Assembly: GCF_000732605.1 (NCBI RefSeq) | Contig: NZ_JPME01000010.1 | Coordinates: 186,036-250,035, forward strand | Direction: 5' to 3' | DNA from: Lacrimispora celerecrescens | GTDB lineage: Bacteria; Bacillota; Clostridia; Lachnospirales; Lachnospiraceae | DNA: 64,000 nt | Part shown: piece by piece, positions 24,630 to 34,264 of the stretch | Layout: every line of letters starts with the position of its first letter | How positions within the stretch are numbered: the first letter of the stretch is position 1 | Notes under the pieces: generated by a model | The model's database searches: none | Seen by the model: only the letters and a program-made list of their open reading frames with translations | Told to the model about the DNA's origin: nothing | Translations under genes and position numbers: made by a program

Positions 24630-24950
24630 TTAAACGGAAACCTCTACCGTAAAGCTCCCGGTGGCCTTTTGTGGGTTTGCGATGTACAGGTTGCGATGGT
24701 GCGTGTTATCCGCCACATGACCTGACCGAATGTTATCCAGATACATAGGGTCTTTGCCGGTTTTATCGCCCTTAACGTCGAAAATGATATCCGACGCCTC
24801 TTTTTGCGTTGGCATACCGTAGTCATAATAAGCCCTGAATGTCAGCCTCGCATTTTCAGAAAAATCAGCCGTGGTAAAATTGTTGCTTGACCTTTCATTC
24901 TGGCCTTTTTGTGGCTGTTTCTCGCTGACGATGGTAACTTTTTGGCTCAT
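24630..24950 (-). CDS. Small hypothetical protein downstream of the SLH protein
   Basis: This 106-residue protein is mostly polar, with no signal peptide or membrane segment. It contains TADFSENARLTFRAYYDYG and ends SFTVEVSV, which suggests beta-rich structure. The family is not recognised. AGGAGG lies in front of the ATG, and the gene follows the SLH surface protein by about 70 bases on the same strand, with a terminator afterwards. It is probably the last gene of that operon. Confidence 0.65.
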   Translation of the reverse strand: MSQKVTIVSEKQPQKGQNERSSNNFTTADFSENARLTFRAYYDYGMPTQKEASDIIFDVKGDKTGKDPMYLDNIRSGHVADNTHHRNLYIANPQKATGSFTVEVSV

Positions 24951-25017
24951 AATAAACTGCCTCCTTAACTTTTATTTGGAGCGGGAGAAAATTTCTCCCG
25001 CATACCAGCGACGGGAG

Positions 25018-28000
25018 TTACTTTGTTTTTCTCATGCCGTTTTCATCCACCTCGTAGCCATCAATGGAGGTGTTCACGGCGAGGGAGCCGTCGTCATAAA
25101 AATAGTACCATTTGCCGTCGATCTCCAGCCATTTGCCAAACACCATGATGCCGTCTTTGGCGAAGTAATAGCGTTTGTTATTGCCGTTGATGCCGATATC
25201 CCACCAGCCGGTAAGGGCTTTGCCGTCCCTGTAGTACAGGTACTGGCCTGCGTCGTTCAGTGTCCAGCCCTGGGCGGTGTCGGGGGCGATGGTAAGCATG
25301 ATATATCGGTGCAGCATGCTCGAAACCTCGGCGCAAGTGGCGCTGGATTTCGGATTGAACCGGTTACCGTCGCTGCCCATCATAATGCCCGCCTGCTGCA
25401 TGGCTGTAATCGCATCCTTGTAAGCGCTGCCGATGCTGTCGTTGTCCGCATAGGTGATTGCTTCTCGGACCACAGGTAGCTTGTAGCCGGTAGCCTTGGC
25501 ATAGTTTGTGATAATTACGGCGATTTCCTCACGGCTAATGGTCCGGTCAGGCGCGAACTGCCCGTTACCGATGCCCTGAATGATGCCTTTTTTGTACGCC
25601 CATTCGATGTAGGGCTGGAAAGCGCTGCCGAGTATCACATCCGTGAAGCTGTTGGTGGTATAGAGCTCGATGTCCACTCCCGCCAATCTGCCGAGCGCTG
25701 TTACCAAAATCCCGCGGGTCATGGCGTTGTCGGGTGCAAAGGTCGTGTCAGAGGTTCCCGAAAGCAATCCGCGTCCTACCGCGTAGTCGATGGATTCTTT
25801 GGCCCAATGCTTCTCGATATCCGTAAACTTTGCTGATGGTGCCGTGTATCCCACGCCGTAGGTTGAAAAATGACCGGTGGAAATCAGGACGCTTCCGCTG
25901 TTTGCGTCGTATGCGGAGCCGTCGACGCGGACCGGGTTGCCGTTGGCATCCACATAGACTCCAAAAAGATAACCCACGGCTTCTCCGCTTGCCAGCGTGT
26001 AGGGAATAGAAAGTGTTGCTGTGCCGCTGCCAAGGCTTGCGATGCTAACGGTTTTGCTGTCTTTCACATAGCTGATGGTAATGCTATACGCCGGTCTTGT
26101 TCCAATCATGACCTTGGCCGAATCGGAAAGACGCGTGTTGGGCGCAATAGTAATATTGATATCGCCGCTGCTCTGCTTGAGGATTTCCGCCAGCGCCTGT
26201 TTTTCAAAGCTGACCTTTACAGGGGAGCCATTCACTTCAAGGCTGGCCACGCCTGCACTCACCAGTCTTTGCAGGGAGTTCTGCGTCAGGGTTACGGTGA
26301 GGGCGGTTGCCCCTTGAGGCATGGTGACATCCAGCCCCACAGAAATGCTGTTGGCGGTTTTGCCCTGCGCTTTCGCGTCGTCCTGGGCCTTGATGATAGC
26401 ATCGGTGATGGCTTTCTCCGGAATGGAAGCGTTGGCTGTTCCGTTAGTTCCCGCCGCAGCCGTTATGGGTGACGAGACTGTAACAGGCTGATCGGGCTTC
26501 TTTTCCGGTTTTATTGTAGTGATGTTACTGCCACTACTGCTGCCGGATGAGCTGCCGCCCCCGTCGCCGCGGCTATAGGTTGTTACCGTCACGGTGCAGG
26601 AGGCGTTGTAGCCACCATCTGCTGTGGTGGCTGTGATGGTCGCCGTACCATTTCCGACTGCCGTTACCTTACCGTTTGTATCCACAGTGGCAACCGCTGT
26701 GTCGCTGCTCTGCCATGTCACGGTTTTATCCGTCGCATCGGCGGGAGTAATCGTTGCCGCAAGTGTAACGGTATTCGGGGTTGTATTGTAGTAGAGGGAT
26801 GCGTTTGTTTGGTTGAGAGTAATTCCGGTTACGGACGTAACTCCTGCCGGGATATTTTCATAGACCGCAGTGACTGTAACCGCTTGCGCGGGCATGGTGA
26901 ACTGCGCTGTGGCGCTGGCGGCACTCGTACCGCCCACAAAGGTAACAGCTGGAGTAATCGTCCACTCCTTAAACCGCTGTCCCTGTGGCGAGGCACTTGC
27001 CGTGATGGTAACGGTCAAGCCTTGCGCGTAGTTGCCACCACCCGTGCCACTGTCTACGGTAACAAGGTAGGTTGGTGTGCCGCCGACCATCGTCAGTGTC
27101 GCCGTAGCCGCATGATCGGCAGTGACATTCGCTGCACCAGTATAGGTGTTGCCGCCCGCCAGCAGCGTGACAGTCTGACTGCCCGCCGGAAGCAGGAAGC
27201 AGAGCTCACCAAACGCGTTGGTGAATTCGCTGGAAATCCCGTAGCCGGACACGGGGGAACTGACTGACGCAACCTGCGTAGGCGCACTTATGCCGGAAAG
27301 CGTCAGTACGGTATTATAGACCGACGTTCCGTCCACCGTGATGCTGCCGCCGGTGATCACGATTTCTGTAAACTGAACGCCCTTTAGGGGTGTGCCGGTC
27401 AGCGCGAGATTACCGCCGCTCATATTCAGCTTACTGCCGTTCATCATAGCGAGCGCGCTGCCTGCGCCGTTGCCATTTGCAGTTACCGTGCCGCTGGTGG
27501 AAATGGCGATATCTCCAAACTCTACCCAAATACCGCTGGAGTCGGTTCCTGTCGTGGTGGCCGTAACGTTTGCGCCGCCGCCGACGGTTACGCCCTGCTT
27601 TCCGTATATCACTACCGCAGCAGGACTTGTACCCGAACCCGCGCATGTGGCGTTTACATCCGCACTGCCGCCGATGGTCAATGCTCCATAAACATCTATG
27701 GCGCAATATGCGCTATTGCTTCCGGTGGAGTCAAGTGTCAGCATACCACCACTGCCATTGATGTTGAGGTTGCCCTTACAATAAATTGTGCTGGCGGCGC
27801 TGCTGGTGATTGAAGAATTGCCGGTATAGACAAGATAAATGGTGTCCGTGTTCTGGCAATTAATGGCGATGGGCTCGCCTGTGTAATCGTTCGCCAGATT
27901 CAAAGTGGCAGTGCTTGCCGTCCACGCCCAGCCTGCGCCGCCTTGATTGGAGCCAAGGTTTAAGCCGCTCTGTCCGCCGATGTCCATGGTGCCGGTAGCT

Positions 28001-29421
28001 GTGCCCGTTGGCGGGATAGTCTGCCCATTCACCGATGCCGTACCGCCCGTGACGGTTGTGCTCCCCGCCACTGTGCCTACCACCACTACCGTGCCATCGG
28101 ACACCGTCAAATCACCATTGAGTGAACTAAAACCGGCTAAAACATCGCCGTTTATAGTGACCCCAGTACCGGAACCGCTTACATTCAGATCTCCGTGTAT
28201 ATCGCCGATTGCTATGCCTGTAGTGTTGGTAGTGATTGTACCGCCAGTGATGTGTATGCCACTATTCTCGCCAAGCAGTGCAAAGCTGCCGCCATTGGCA
28301 TTCACTGTACCGCTTTCAATGGTGACGATGCCACCAGCCACAATTGCCCCTTTGCCACCTGTTACATTCACCACGCCACTGGTATTGATAAGAACGTTCC
28401 CATCTGCTGCCTGTATGCCGTTAGAACTCCATGTAGGACCGTTGGGATCTGTGTAGCCGATAGCTGCCACATTGGCGCTGCCGGTGATGGCGACGTCGCC
28501 GGAGTAAGAGACCAACCCACCACCTCCTCCATCCGCCACAACCGTTCCGCTTTCAATGGTAAGGCCCTCATGTGCCTGTATTGCGTCGCCAACGGCTGAC
28601 ACAGCAAGTGTATAGGAACCTGCTTGGATGGTGAGGCTTCCACCCCAACCGCCGCTTATGCCTGCAACGTCAATCCCCCACCAATTCGAGTTAATTGTGA
28701 CGTCGCCGGTCAAATTCAAAGTAATACTATCGGATGAACCGCATTCGATATAGATGCCGTTATCACTGCCGCTGTAGCCGCTGTCCAGCGTAAGGGTGGC
28801 GGTGGCGGCGTTCCAGTTCCAGCCAGTGCCGTTGGCAGGTTGGGTGAGATCGGAAACGGTCGTACCACCAATGTCCATTGTGCCGGTGACAGGGTTGCTG
28901 CCGAAGCGCTGAATACCGCCCTTGAGCGACGAGACAATTGCTTCCGACACAGTCACGGTGATTTTGGGAGCGTTCACGCCCTCCGAAACGACTACCCCTT
29001 CCGGCAAGTCAAGTGTTGGGGTAAAGGTGTAATCCCCAGCCGCATCAGCATCATAAGCCGGGTTGGAAGTCCATTTGGACACCGCCACGGTGGTTTCCGT
29101 TTCCTGTGTTTCGGGTTTCTGCGCATCGCTATCCGTGGCGATATCATCGCCGCTTACGTCAGCCGTAATTGCCGCCCCTGTGGTGACGGTTACCGCCAGT
29201 TCATCCGGCAGGTTTAGTTCCTCCTCGGCCGTGCCGGTTTCCACGGTCTGTGCGGATACCTCCGGAACCAGTGACGCAAAGGCCGTAATTTCTCCGCTTG
29301 CGCTAAACGAAGCGCCGGAATCCTGTATTCCCTCCTCGGCAAACGCTGATACTGGCAGAAGAGTCAGCACCATGCACACCGAAAGCAGCAGACTGCCGAT
29401 TCTTTTTCCTATTTGTTTCAT
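25018..29421 (-). CDS. Large SLH-domain surface protein with beta-helix and Ig-like domains
   Basis: This 1467-residue exported protein has a signal peptide (GSLLLSVCMVLTLLPVSAFA). Two copies of a module starting GTMDIGG...GW.W and rich in short beta-helix turns follow; they resemble Cthe_2159-type carbohydrate-binding beta-helices. Next come an InlB-like B-repeat, a bacterial Ig-like Big2 domain (VTGITLNQTNASLYYN), a Ser/Gly linker with an RGD triplet, and three S-layer homology domains (about residues 1197-1385: FTDIEKHWA, FTDVILGSA, YADNDSIGS). Two aromatic wall-binding repeats close the protein. It is probably an S-layer-attached polysaccharide-binding or adhesive protein. GC content is clearly higher than in flanking genes, which suggests transfer. 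The LAL-type regulator immediately upstream may control it. Confidence 0.88.
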   Translation of the reverse strand: MKQIGKRIGSLLLSVCMVLTLLPVSAFAEEGIQDSGASFSASGEITAFASLVPEVSAQTVETGTAEEELNLPDELAVTVTTGAAITADVSGDDIATDSDAQKPETQETETTVAVSKWTSNPAYDADAAGDYTFTPTLDLPEGVVVSEGVNAPKITVTVSEAIVSSLKGGIQRFGSNPVTGTMDIGGTTVSDLTQPANGTGWNWNAATATLTLDSGYSGSDNGIYIECGSSDSITLNLTGDVTINSNWWGIDVAGISGGWGGSLTIQAGSYTLAVSAVGDAIQAHEGLTIESGTVVADGGGGGLVSYSGDVAITGSANVAAIGYTDPNGPTWSSNGIQAADGNVLINTSGVVNVTGGKGAIVAGGIVTIESGTVNANGGSFALLGENSGIHITGGTITTNTTGIAIGDIHGDLNVSGSGTGVTINGDVLAGFSSLNGDLTVSDGTVVVVGTVAGSTTVTGGTASVNGQTIPPTGTATGTMDIGGQSGLNLGSNQGGAGWAWTASTATLNLANDYTGEPIAINCQNTDTIYLVYTGNSSITSSAASTIYCKGNLNINGSGGMLTLDSTGSNSAYCAIDVYGALTIGGSADVNATCAGSGTSPAAVVIYGKQGVTVGGGANVTATTTGTDSSGIWVEFGDIAISTSGTVTANGNGAGSALAMMNGSKLNMSGGNLALTGTPLKGVQFTEIVITGGSITVDGTSVYNTVLTLSGISAPTQVASVSSPVSGYGISSEFTNAFGELCFLLPAGSQTVTLLAGGNTYTGAANVTADHAATATLTMVGGTPTYLVTVDSGTGGGNYAQGLTVTITASASPQGQRFKEWTITPAVTFVGGTSAASATAQFTMPAQAVTVTAVYENIPAGVTSVTGITLNQTNASLYYNTTPNTVTLAATITPADATDKTVTWQSSDTAVATVDTNGKVTAVGNGTATITATTADGGYNASCTVTVTTYSRGDGGGSSSGSSSGSNITTIKPEKKPDQPVTVSSPITAAAGTNGTANASIPEKAITDAIIKAQDDAKAQGKTANSISVGLDVTMPQGATALTVTLTQNSLQRLVSAGVASLEVNGSPVKVSFEKQALAEILKQSSGDINITIAPNTRLSDSAKVMIGTRPAYSITISYVKDSKTVSIASLGSGTATLSIPYTLASGEAVGYLFGVYVDANGNPVRVDGSAYDANSGSVLISTGHFSTYGVGYTAPSAKFTDIEKHWAKESIDYAVGRGLLSGTSDTTFAPDNAMTRGILVTALGRLAGVDIELYTTNSFTDVILGSAFQPYIEWAYKKGIIQGIGNGQFAPDRTISREEIAVIITNYAKATGYKLPVVREAITYADNDSIGSAYKDAITAMQQAGIMMGSDGNRFNPKSSATCAEVSSMLHRYIMLTIAPDTAQGWTLNDAGQYLYYRDGKALTGWWDIGINGNNKRYYFAKDGIMVFGKWLEIDGKWYYFYDDGSLAVNTSIDGYEVDENGMRKTK

Positions 29422-29601
29422 TTAATAACACCCTCCATTCTAAATTTTTTTCAGAACCTGTTTCGTCCGTTAACATATTCATAATTTCATCAAGGCTCAG
29501 GCTCGCTCCGTTTGACCAGTTTTTGCTCCGTCCGTTACAGCGGAACGGAATACCGCATCGCTGCCTAAATCAAAGTAGCAATTCGGACGCGGGCATAAAA
29601 A

Positions 29602-29630
29602 TACACCCTACAGTTTGATTGTAGGGTGCA
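29602..29630 (-). terminator. Terminator after the LAL regulator
   Basis: CACCCTACA (29604-29612) pairs perfectly with 29620-29628. On the minus strand it is followed by TATTTTTA. It separates the regulator from the SLH gene, which must therefore have its own promoter. Confidence 0.75.
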
Positions 29631-29661
29631 GAATAAACTTTTCATATGGTACATTGTACTT

Positions 29662-32121
29662 TTATTTTTCGCGCTGCAGTTCCTTGAGCTGCTCTCTGGA
29701 AGCCAAGCCGCATTTCTCCAGCATTCCGCTGATGAAATTACGAATGGTGTTGGGGGACAAATGCATCCGCTCCCCAATCTGCTTATTCGTCAGATCGCTT
29801 TTGAGCAACTCCAAAATCTCCTTTTCCCGTGGGGTCAGTTCTTTTCTTACAAAAGCCGCAAGACCCTTGGCTAAGGTTCGGGAAAAGGCAGCAATTTTTT
29901 CTGTGGCTTTGCTGTCGCAGTCCCCATCGGGCAGCAGCCGTTTGATTCCCTCGTAATTTTCTGCGAAGGGCAACAGGATACCGTCCGGCAGGGCTGTATC
30001 CAAGGCGCTGTTTAAGGCCTTCAGAGCCTGGGGTCGTTTCCCCATCGCGTCAAAGGCCTGCGCCCGGTACAGGTTTATGTAAATCTGTGTCAGCAAGTTG
30101 GGGAAGATGGAGGACAGTCCCAAACCGAATTCGCTGACCCCAAGCAGTTTTTGATATTCTCGCCGCTCCAGCAGGATACGTCCATAAATAATGTGGGCGA
30201 AGGGCTGGGTCATAATGACCAGCCGCTTGTCATTAATCTCACCCTCGGCAAGCCAAGGGGAAATCTCGTCCCTGCGCTCCAGCATCAGGTACAAAAATCC
30301 GCAGGCTAAGTCCAGTGTATAGCGGCACAAGTCCTCGGTGTTCTGGCGGGAGCGTTCCATAAGTACAGCAAGGGCGTTTTGCAGCATGGCTTCGTCCCCC
30401 TGCAGGATGGCGATGCGAGCCAGAAGGAAAAGGCCGCATTGGTAAATGCTGTTCTGGCGCTTGCTGTCGGCGGTAAACATGGCCTTGTGACAGAGGATTT
30501 CCGCCTCAATCGGCTCGCCCCGCATCAGATGCGCTTCCGCCCTCATAATGAATTCCGCCCCGCTGCCATGCCCGCCCGTCAGAGCGTAATAGACGGGCAT
30601 ACAATCGTCCATCTGCGCAAGCTCATGGTCCAGCTTTCCGATTTCCCGGTAGAACATATATAGTACCGACGGGGAGCCGAACGTCCATGTGCTTTTGACG
30701 CTGATCAGGGTGGCGGGGCCGTTCAGCAGCTCCAGCGCTCTGCGGTGCCTTGCGCTCATGCCATCGATCCGGTTGTATTCCAGAAAGGACAGCAGCAGCT
30801 CCATTTCACCGGACAGTGCGTTCTTTTGCGTCTCAGGAAGGTCGCTTTGTCCGATGACCTGCTGGATTTCTTCTTTCAGGGCCAGGAGCTTCTGGTTTTC
30901 GTGCAGAAAAAACAGAGTAAAGGCCAGAGGTACCATGGCAGAAGGATGTTTGCGCTTGATTTCAAAGGGTGTGTTCTCCATGATGTCGAGTATCATGGGC
31001 TTTGTATGCTCGTCCACCACGTCCGCAATCTCAAAGCTTGTCAGCGGCAGGGAGAGCAGGCGCTCCCACTCGCCGGAAAGATAGTAAAAGCGCAGAGTAT
31101 TCACCCGGTCGCCAGCCTTCTCCGCCAGATCGCCTCCGGTAAGATAGATTGCTTTTTTCTTTTCTTCTGGCAGCAATTCAAACTGTTCGGTCAAAAAATT
31201 TTTAAACAGGGTGTGCAGGTAAAATCTTCGGGTCTCCCGATCAAAATGGACGAACACCCTCTTTTCCCGCAGGAGTTGCTCTGTTTCTTCCGCACTTTTG
31301 CCGGACAGAGCTGTGGCCTGCGCCAGAGAGAAGCGGGGAAAGATGGAAACCATAGTCAGAAACTCCCGCTCAAACGCAGACAGACGGTTCCACAGGGCAT
31401 TCCGTATCATGTTTTGTATGCCGCCCACATCCTCAAACCGGCCGCTTTCGATAAAGGACAGAAGCTGGAGATAGAGGGCCATGACCCAGCCTTCCGTGAT
31501 TCGCATCACTTCCTCAAGCTGTGTAGCCGTAAGGGAAATACCGGCTTGCCGGTAATAAGCATCGATATCCTCGGCATAAAAGGCAAGAACTGATTCCCGC
31601 AGAATTAAAAAGCAGTTGTTTTCCACAAGGAAACTTCGCACTTTATCCGACAGAAACTGAGCAGCCGCCACCACATGAAGTGCCTCGCCGCTGTGACCTG
31701 AAAGCGCCGTCAGAAATGCGCCGGCGTTCGGCAGTTTCCATGCAGCAAGATCATCCAGTACCAGATAGGTTTCCTCGGGACAGCGGAGCTTTCGGAAAAT
31801 CCTCTCAATTTCCGGCAATGTATCCTCATCCGGCGGCCCTGCCGCTGTTAGCCGCTGGGCACTGTCCGGGTCAAACAGCCCGATCAGCTCGCAGAAAGCT
31901 TTCCACGAAGCACCCGGCTGTTCCGAGGGAAAGGTATGCCAGATGATCTGTGCGGTTCCCGAAACCTGTGAGTCGAAAAAATGACGCAGGGCCGTTGTCT
32001 TACCGAAACCGGAGGGCGCCTCCACTAGAGTCAGCGGATACACCTTGATAGAATTCAGGCGCTCCATGAGCCTTTTTGGAAAAAACAGTGTTTCCGGTTT
32101 GATCTGTTTGGTTCGCGCCAT
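29662..32121 (-). CDS. MalT/LAL-type LuxR-family transcriptional regulator
   Basis: This 819-residue regulator has a P-loop near residue 35-45 (EAPSGFGKTTALR), an NTPase region with YLVLDDLAAW, a long helical-repeat middle region likely to form TPR-like pairs, and a C-terminal LuxR helix-turn-helix (LTPREKEILELLKSDLTNKQ, MHLSPNTIRNFISGML). This is the layout of large ATP-binding LuxR regulators such as MalT. ATP and an inducer normally switch them on (family knowledge). It shares the high GC content of the SLH gene that follows on the same strand, so both may have arrived together. SLH-gene activation is inferred. Confidence 0.88.
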   Translation of the reverse strand: MARTKQIKPETLFFPKRLMERLNSIKVYPLTLVEAPSGFGKTTALRHFFDSQVSGTAQIIWHTFPSEQPGASWKAFCELIGLFDPDSAQRLTAAGPPDEDTLPEIERIFRKLRCPEETYLVLDDLAAWKLPNAGAFLTALSGHSGEALHVVAAAQFLSDKVRSFLVENNCFLILRESVLAFYAEDIDAYYRQAGISLTATQLEEVMRITEGWVMALYLQLLSFIESGRFEDVGGIQNMIRNALWNRLSAFEREFLTMVSIFPRFSLAQATALSGKSAEETEQLLREKRVFVHFDRETRRFYLHTLFKNFLTEQFELLPEEKKKAIYLTGGDLAEKAGDRVNTLRFYYLSGEWERLLSLPLTSFEIADVVDEHTKPMILDIMENTPFEIKRKHPSAMVPLAFTLFFLHENQKLLALKEEIQQVIGQSDLPETQKNALSGEMELLLSFLEYNRIDGMSARHRRALELLNGPATLISVKSTWTFGSPSVLYMFYREIGKLDHELAQMDDCMPVYYALTGGHGSGAEFIMRAEAHLMRGEPIEAEILCHKAMFTADSKRQNSIYQCGLFLLARIAILQGDEAMLQNALAVLMERSRQNTEDLCRYTLDLACGFLYLMLERRDEISPWLAEGEINDKRLVIMTQPFAHIIYGRILLERREYQKLLGVSEFGLGLSSIFPNLLTQIYINLYRAQAFDAMGKRPQALKALNSALDTALPDGILLPFAENYEGIKRLLPDGDCDSKATEKIAAFSRTLAKGLAAFVRKELTPREKEILELLKSDLTNKQIGERMHLSPNTIRNFISGMLEKCGLASREQLKELQREK

Positions 32122-32515
32122 ACTATCCCTCCTTTATCGCTCATTCTGATTCGCCTACTTGAAATATAGGCTCTAACTTCTAATATAACTGGCCTAGTAA
32201 AAAAGAGAACAAGCATGTCACATATATTGTATTTTTTGTTCCAAATTATCTTAACAAAACGAAAAAATCGCTACAGAGTTTGCTACAGAGTGGTAGCCCA
32301 GTTTCTCCAACGGTTCTTTTTCATAGCAAAACTCAAACGACGTTTTGTTGTTCAACTTCGCACGCCTGTATAAATTGATATATTTTCACTTGACCATTTT
32401 TTTTACATGCCTCACAAGCACTCTTGTAGAAAAAATAATATACTGTCAAGTTGAGTAACTTCAGGATATGGGAATTTAGTTTTTCATTCATGTACGATCA
32501 TTATTAGGCGCTTAC
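32122..32515. other. Intergenic region upstream of the LAL regulator
   Basis: About 390 AT-rich bases carry no supportable gene. They must contain the promoter of the minus-strand regulator, but no good -35/-10 pair was picked with confidence. The second copy of the 288-base direct repeat begins right at its right end. Confidence 0.5.
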
Positions 32516-32802
32516 ACCCTTAGGTATCACTTCCCATTATAAGGTAAAACTGGAAAAAAGTCACTTCTTACAGATTGAATTTCGACTATCACTTCCTATG
32601 TCCAGGTGTTTTACGCTTTCGTATTAATTCTGAATATCTCATCCAACGCTCTGCCATCACAAGGACCGAAATCAATGCCGAGAATTGCTGCAATCGTAGG
32701 AGCTATATCTACCATCTGGATTTCTCCCAACTGGTATTCTTCCTTAATACAATTTCCTGATACTACAAAGCCACATCGATACTCTGGTTTCTCTGGTGAA
32801 TA
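32516..32802 (-). repeat. Direct repeat copy 2 (3' end of the phosphatase gene)
   Basis: This is the intact-gene copy of the repeat described at 18277-18564. It covers the last codons of the phosphatase and about 95 bases beyond its stop. Same orientation, only scattered differences and a one-base indel. Confidence 0.9.
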
Positions 32803-33912
32803 CCCATGAGTTGCATACTTTCTATTCTCTTTCTCCAAGTCAGTCACAAGAGACCCGGTAAGGCTGTCATCAAAACAGTAACCAGTCTTTGCTTCCAGCA
32901 TATACCCGGAAACCGGGAACGCATGAAAACGTTCCAGTTCTTCTCTGGTATATATCCTCTCAATACCTAAGTTCTTTTCTTCTGACGCTTTTAGAAGAAT
33001 CTGTAGTGCGCGCTGCTTCGCTTTCTCGTCATTTTTCTTTAAGTGCAAATAGGCAGACCCTCCTGCAGACTGTATATAGGCTCTCCAGAACATTTTCCCT
33101 TTTTCTTCATAAATAAGGCCTTCTTCTTTTAACAATTGATTCAGCTTCACCTTGTACCTTACATTTTTCTGCCCATGATCTCCCACCACCAGAAAAACCG
33201 TTTCCTCAAAAATGCCCGCGTCCCGGACTGCCTCGACAATCTTACCGATTCTTTCATCCATCCGGATCAGAACCTTGTCAATCTCAGGACTGTCTATCCC
33301 ATAATGATGCTTCGCATCGTCCAGTTCAATGAAGTGCATCATCAGTAGTTCCGGTTTTTTGCTTAGAATGGTGTCTTTTCCGCACATAGCTGTAAAATCA
33401 TCCAGGTAAGGCTGTTCAATCCCTTTTCTTGATTTTCCATATTTTTTCTCAAGCCCCATGCAAAATAATGGACTTCCATTTTTTAAGATCTTGAGAGATT
33501 GATTTTCACGTCCGATTGCCTTTATCTCCGGAAGATTATAGAGAATGGAGGCCTTTCCGGTTACAGGCCACAGGATTCCGGCTGATTTCATTTCACTCTT
33601 TCTCAAAGCATCATACACAGCAGGTGCCTTGATATCTTTTTTAAACCAGAACCACGCCTGTTCATCTTCATCAATGAAAGGCTGGAGAGGGGTATTATGA
33701 TAGATTCCATGCTTATCCGGATAAACGCCGGTCATCATAGTGGTATGCACTACATAGGTAAGAGTCGGATAAACGCTTTTTAATTTTGTACTGAATGCTC
33801 CGTTTTTTATTAATCGGGAAAGGTTGGGAAGCCGACTTGCCTTTTCCCAGTTATCTTCAGAAAATGCATCATATGAGATCACAACCAAATGCTTTGCTTT
33901 TCCTTTGCTCAT
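32611..33912 (-). CDS. Alkaline phosphatase family protein (type I phosphodiesterase/nucleotide pyrophosphatase)
   Basis: This protein of about 433 residues begins MSKGKAKHLVVISYDAFSED and continues with YPTLTYVVHTTMMTGVYPDK, where the Thr after the YPT context is the typical catalytic residue. FLVVGDHGQK carries the metal-binding Asp-His pair, and ATHGYSPEKPEYRCGF a further His. These mark the nucleotide pyrophosphatase/phosphodiesterase branch of the alkaline phosphatase superfamily. No signal peptide is visible, so it is probably cytoplasmic. The start at 33912 has GGAG eight bases upstream; an ATG at 33936, next to the stop of the MFS remnant, is the alternative. Its 3' end is duplicated 14 kb away. 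Confidence 0.85.
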   Translation of the reverse strand: MSKGKAKHLVVISYDAFSEDNWEKASRLPNLSRLIKNGAFSTKLKSVYPTLTYVVHTTMMTGVYPDKHGIYHNTPLQPFIDEDEQAWFWFKKDIKAPAVYDALRKSEMKSAGILWPVTGKASILYNLPEIKAIGRENQSLKILKNGSPLFCMGLEKKYGKSRKGIEQPYLDDFTAMCGKDTILSKKPELLMMHFIELDDAKHHYGIDSPEIDKVLIRMDERIGKIVEAVRDAGIFEETVFLVVGDHGQKNVRYKVKLNQLLKEEGLIYEEKGKMFWRAYIQSAGGSAYLHLKKNDEKAKQRALQILLKASEEKNLGIERIYTREELERFHAFPVSGYMLEAKTGYCFDDSLTGSLVTDLEKENRKYATHGYSPEKPEYRCGFVVSGNCIKEEYQLGEIQMVDIAPTIAAILGIDFGPCDGRALDEIFRINTKA

Positions 33913-33937
33913 TTTTCCAGCTCCATCATCTTTCATC

Positions 33938-34264
33938 TTATTTTTGTTCTTTAGGAAGTGTCATAATAATCACTAATCCAATTAAAAAAAGAGGAATAAT
34001 TCCCAAAGTACTCCATCTGGCATTGCCGGTTATTGCTGTTGTAAGGGAGATCAGCGTTGGCCCCATAATTGCTGAGAACTTACCGAATATATTATAAAAC
34101 CCAAAAAATTCATTGTATTTTTCCTTGGGGCTGATATTTGCATAATAAGATCGGCTTAGCGCCTGAATCCCTCCCTGTGCAGAACCAATCATGGCTCCAA
34201 GAATGAAAATATGCCATATGGAATTTAAAAAAAGTGCAGCAATACAGGTAATTATATAAGTATT
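33938..34264 (-). pseudogene. C-terminal remnant of a UMF1-type MFS transporter
   Basis: Only about 108 residues remain, from just after the PhzF stop codon (TYIITCIAALFLNSIWHIFI) through AQGGIQALSRSYYANISPKE to EQK. The AQGG.QALSRS and EFFGFYNIFGKF signatures belong to the Atg22/UMF1 major facilitator family, which normally has over 400 residues. The first ten or so helices are missing, and the reading frame simply abuts the stop of the upstream gene, which points to a deletion that joined two genes. A short product from the internal ATG at 34192 is possible but unlikely to transport. Confidence 0.8.

Noticed and set aside
25870-29425. Several plus-strand frames opposite the SLH surface protein
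   Set aside because: They are shadows of a GC-rich, compositionally biased gene; none shows a recognisable domain or start signal.
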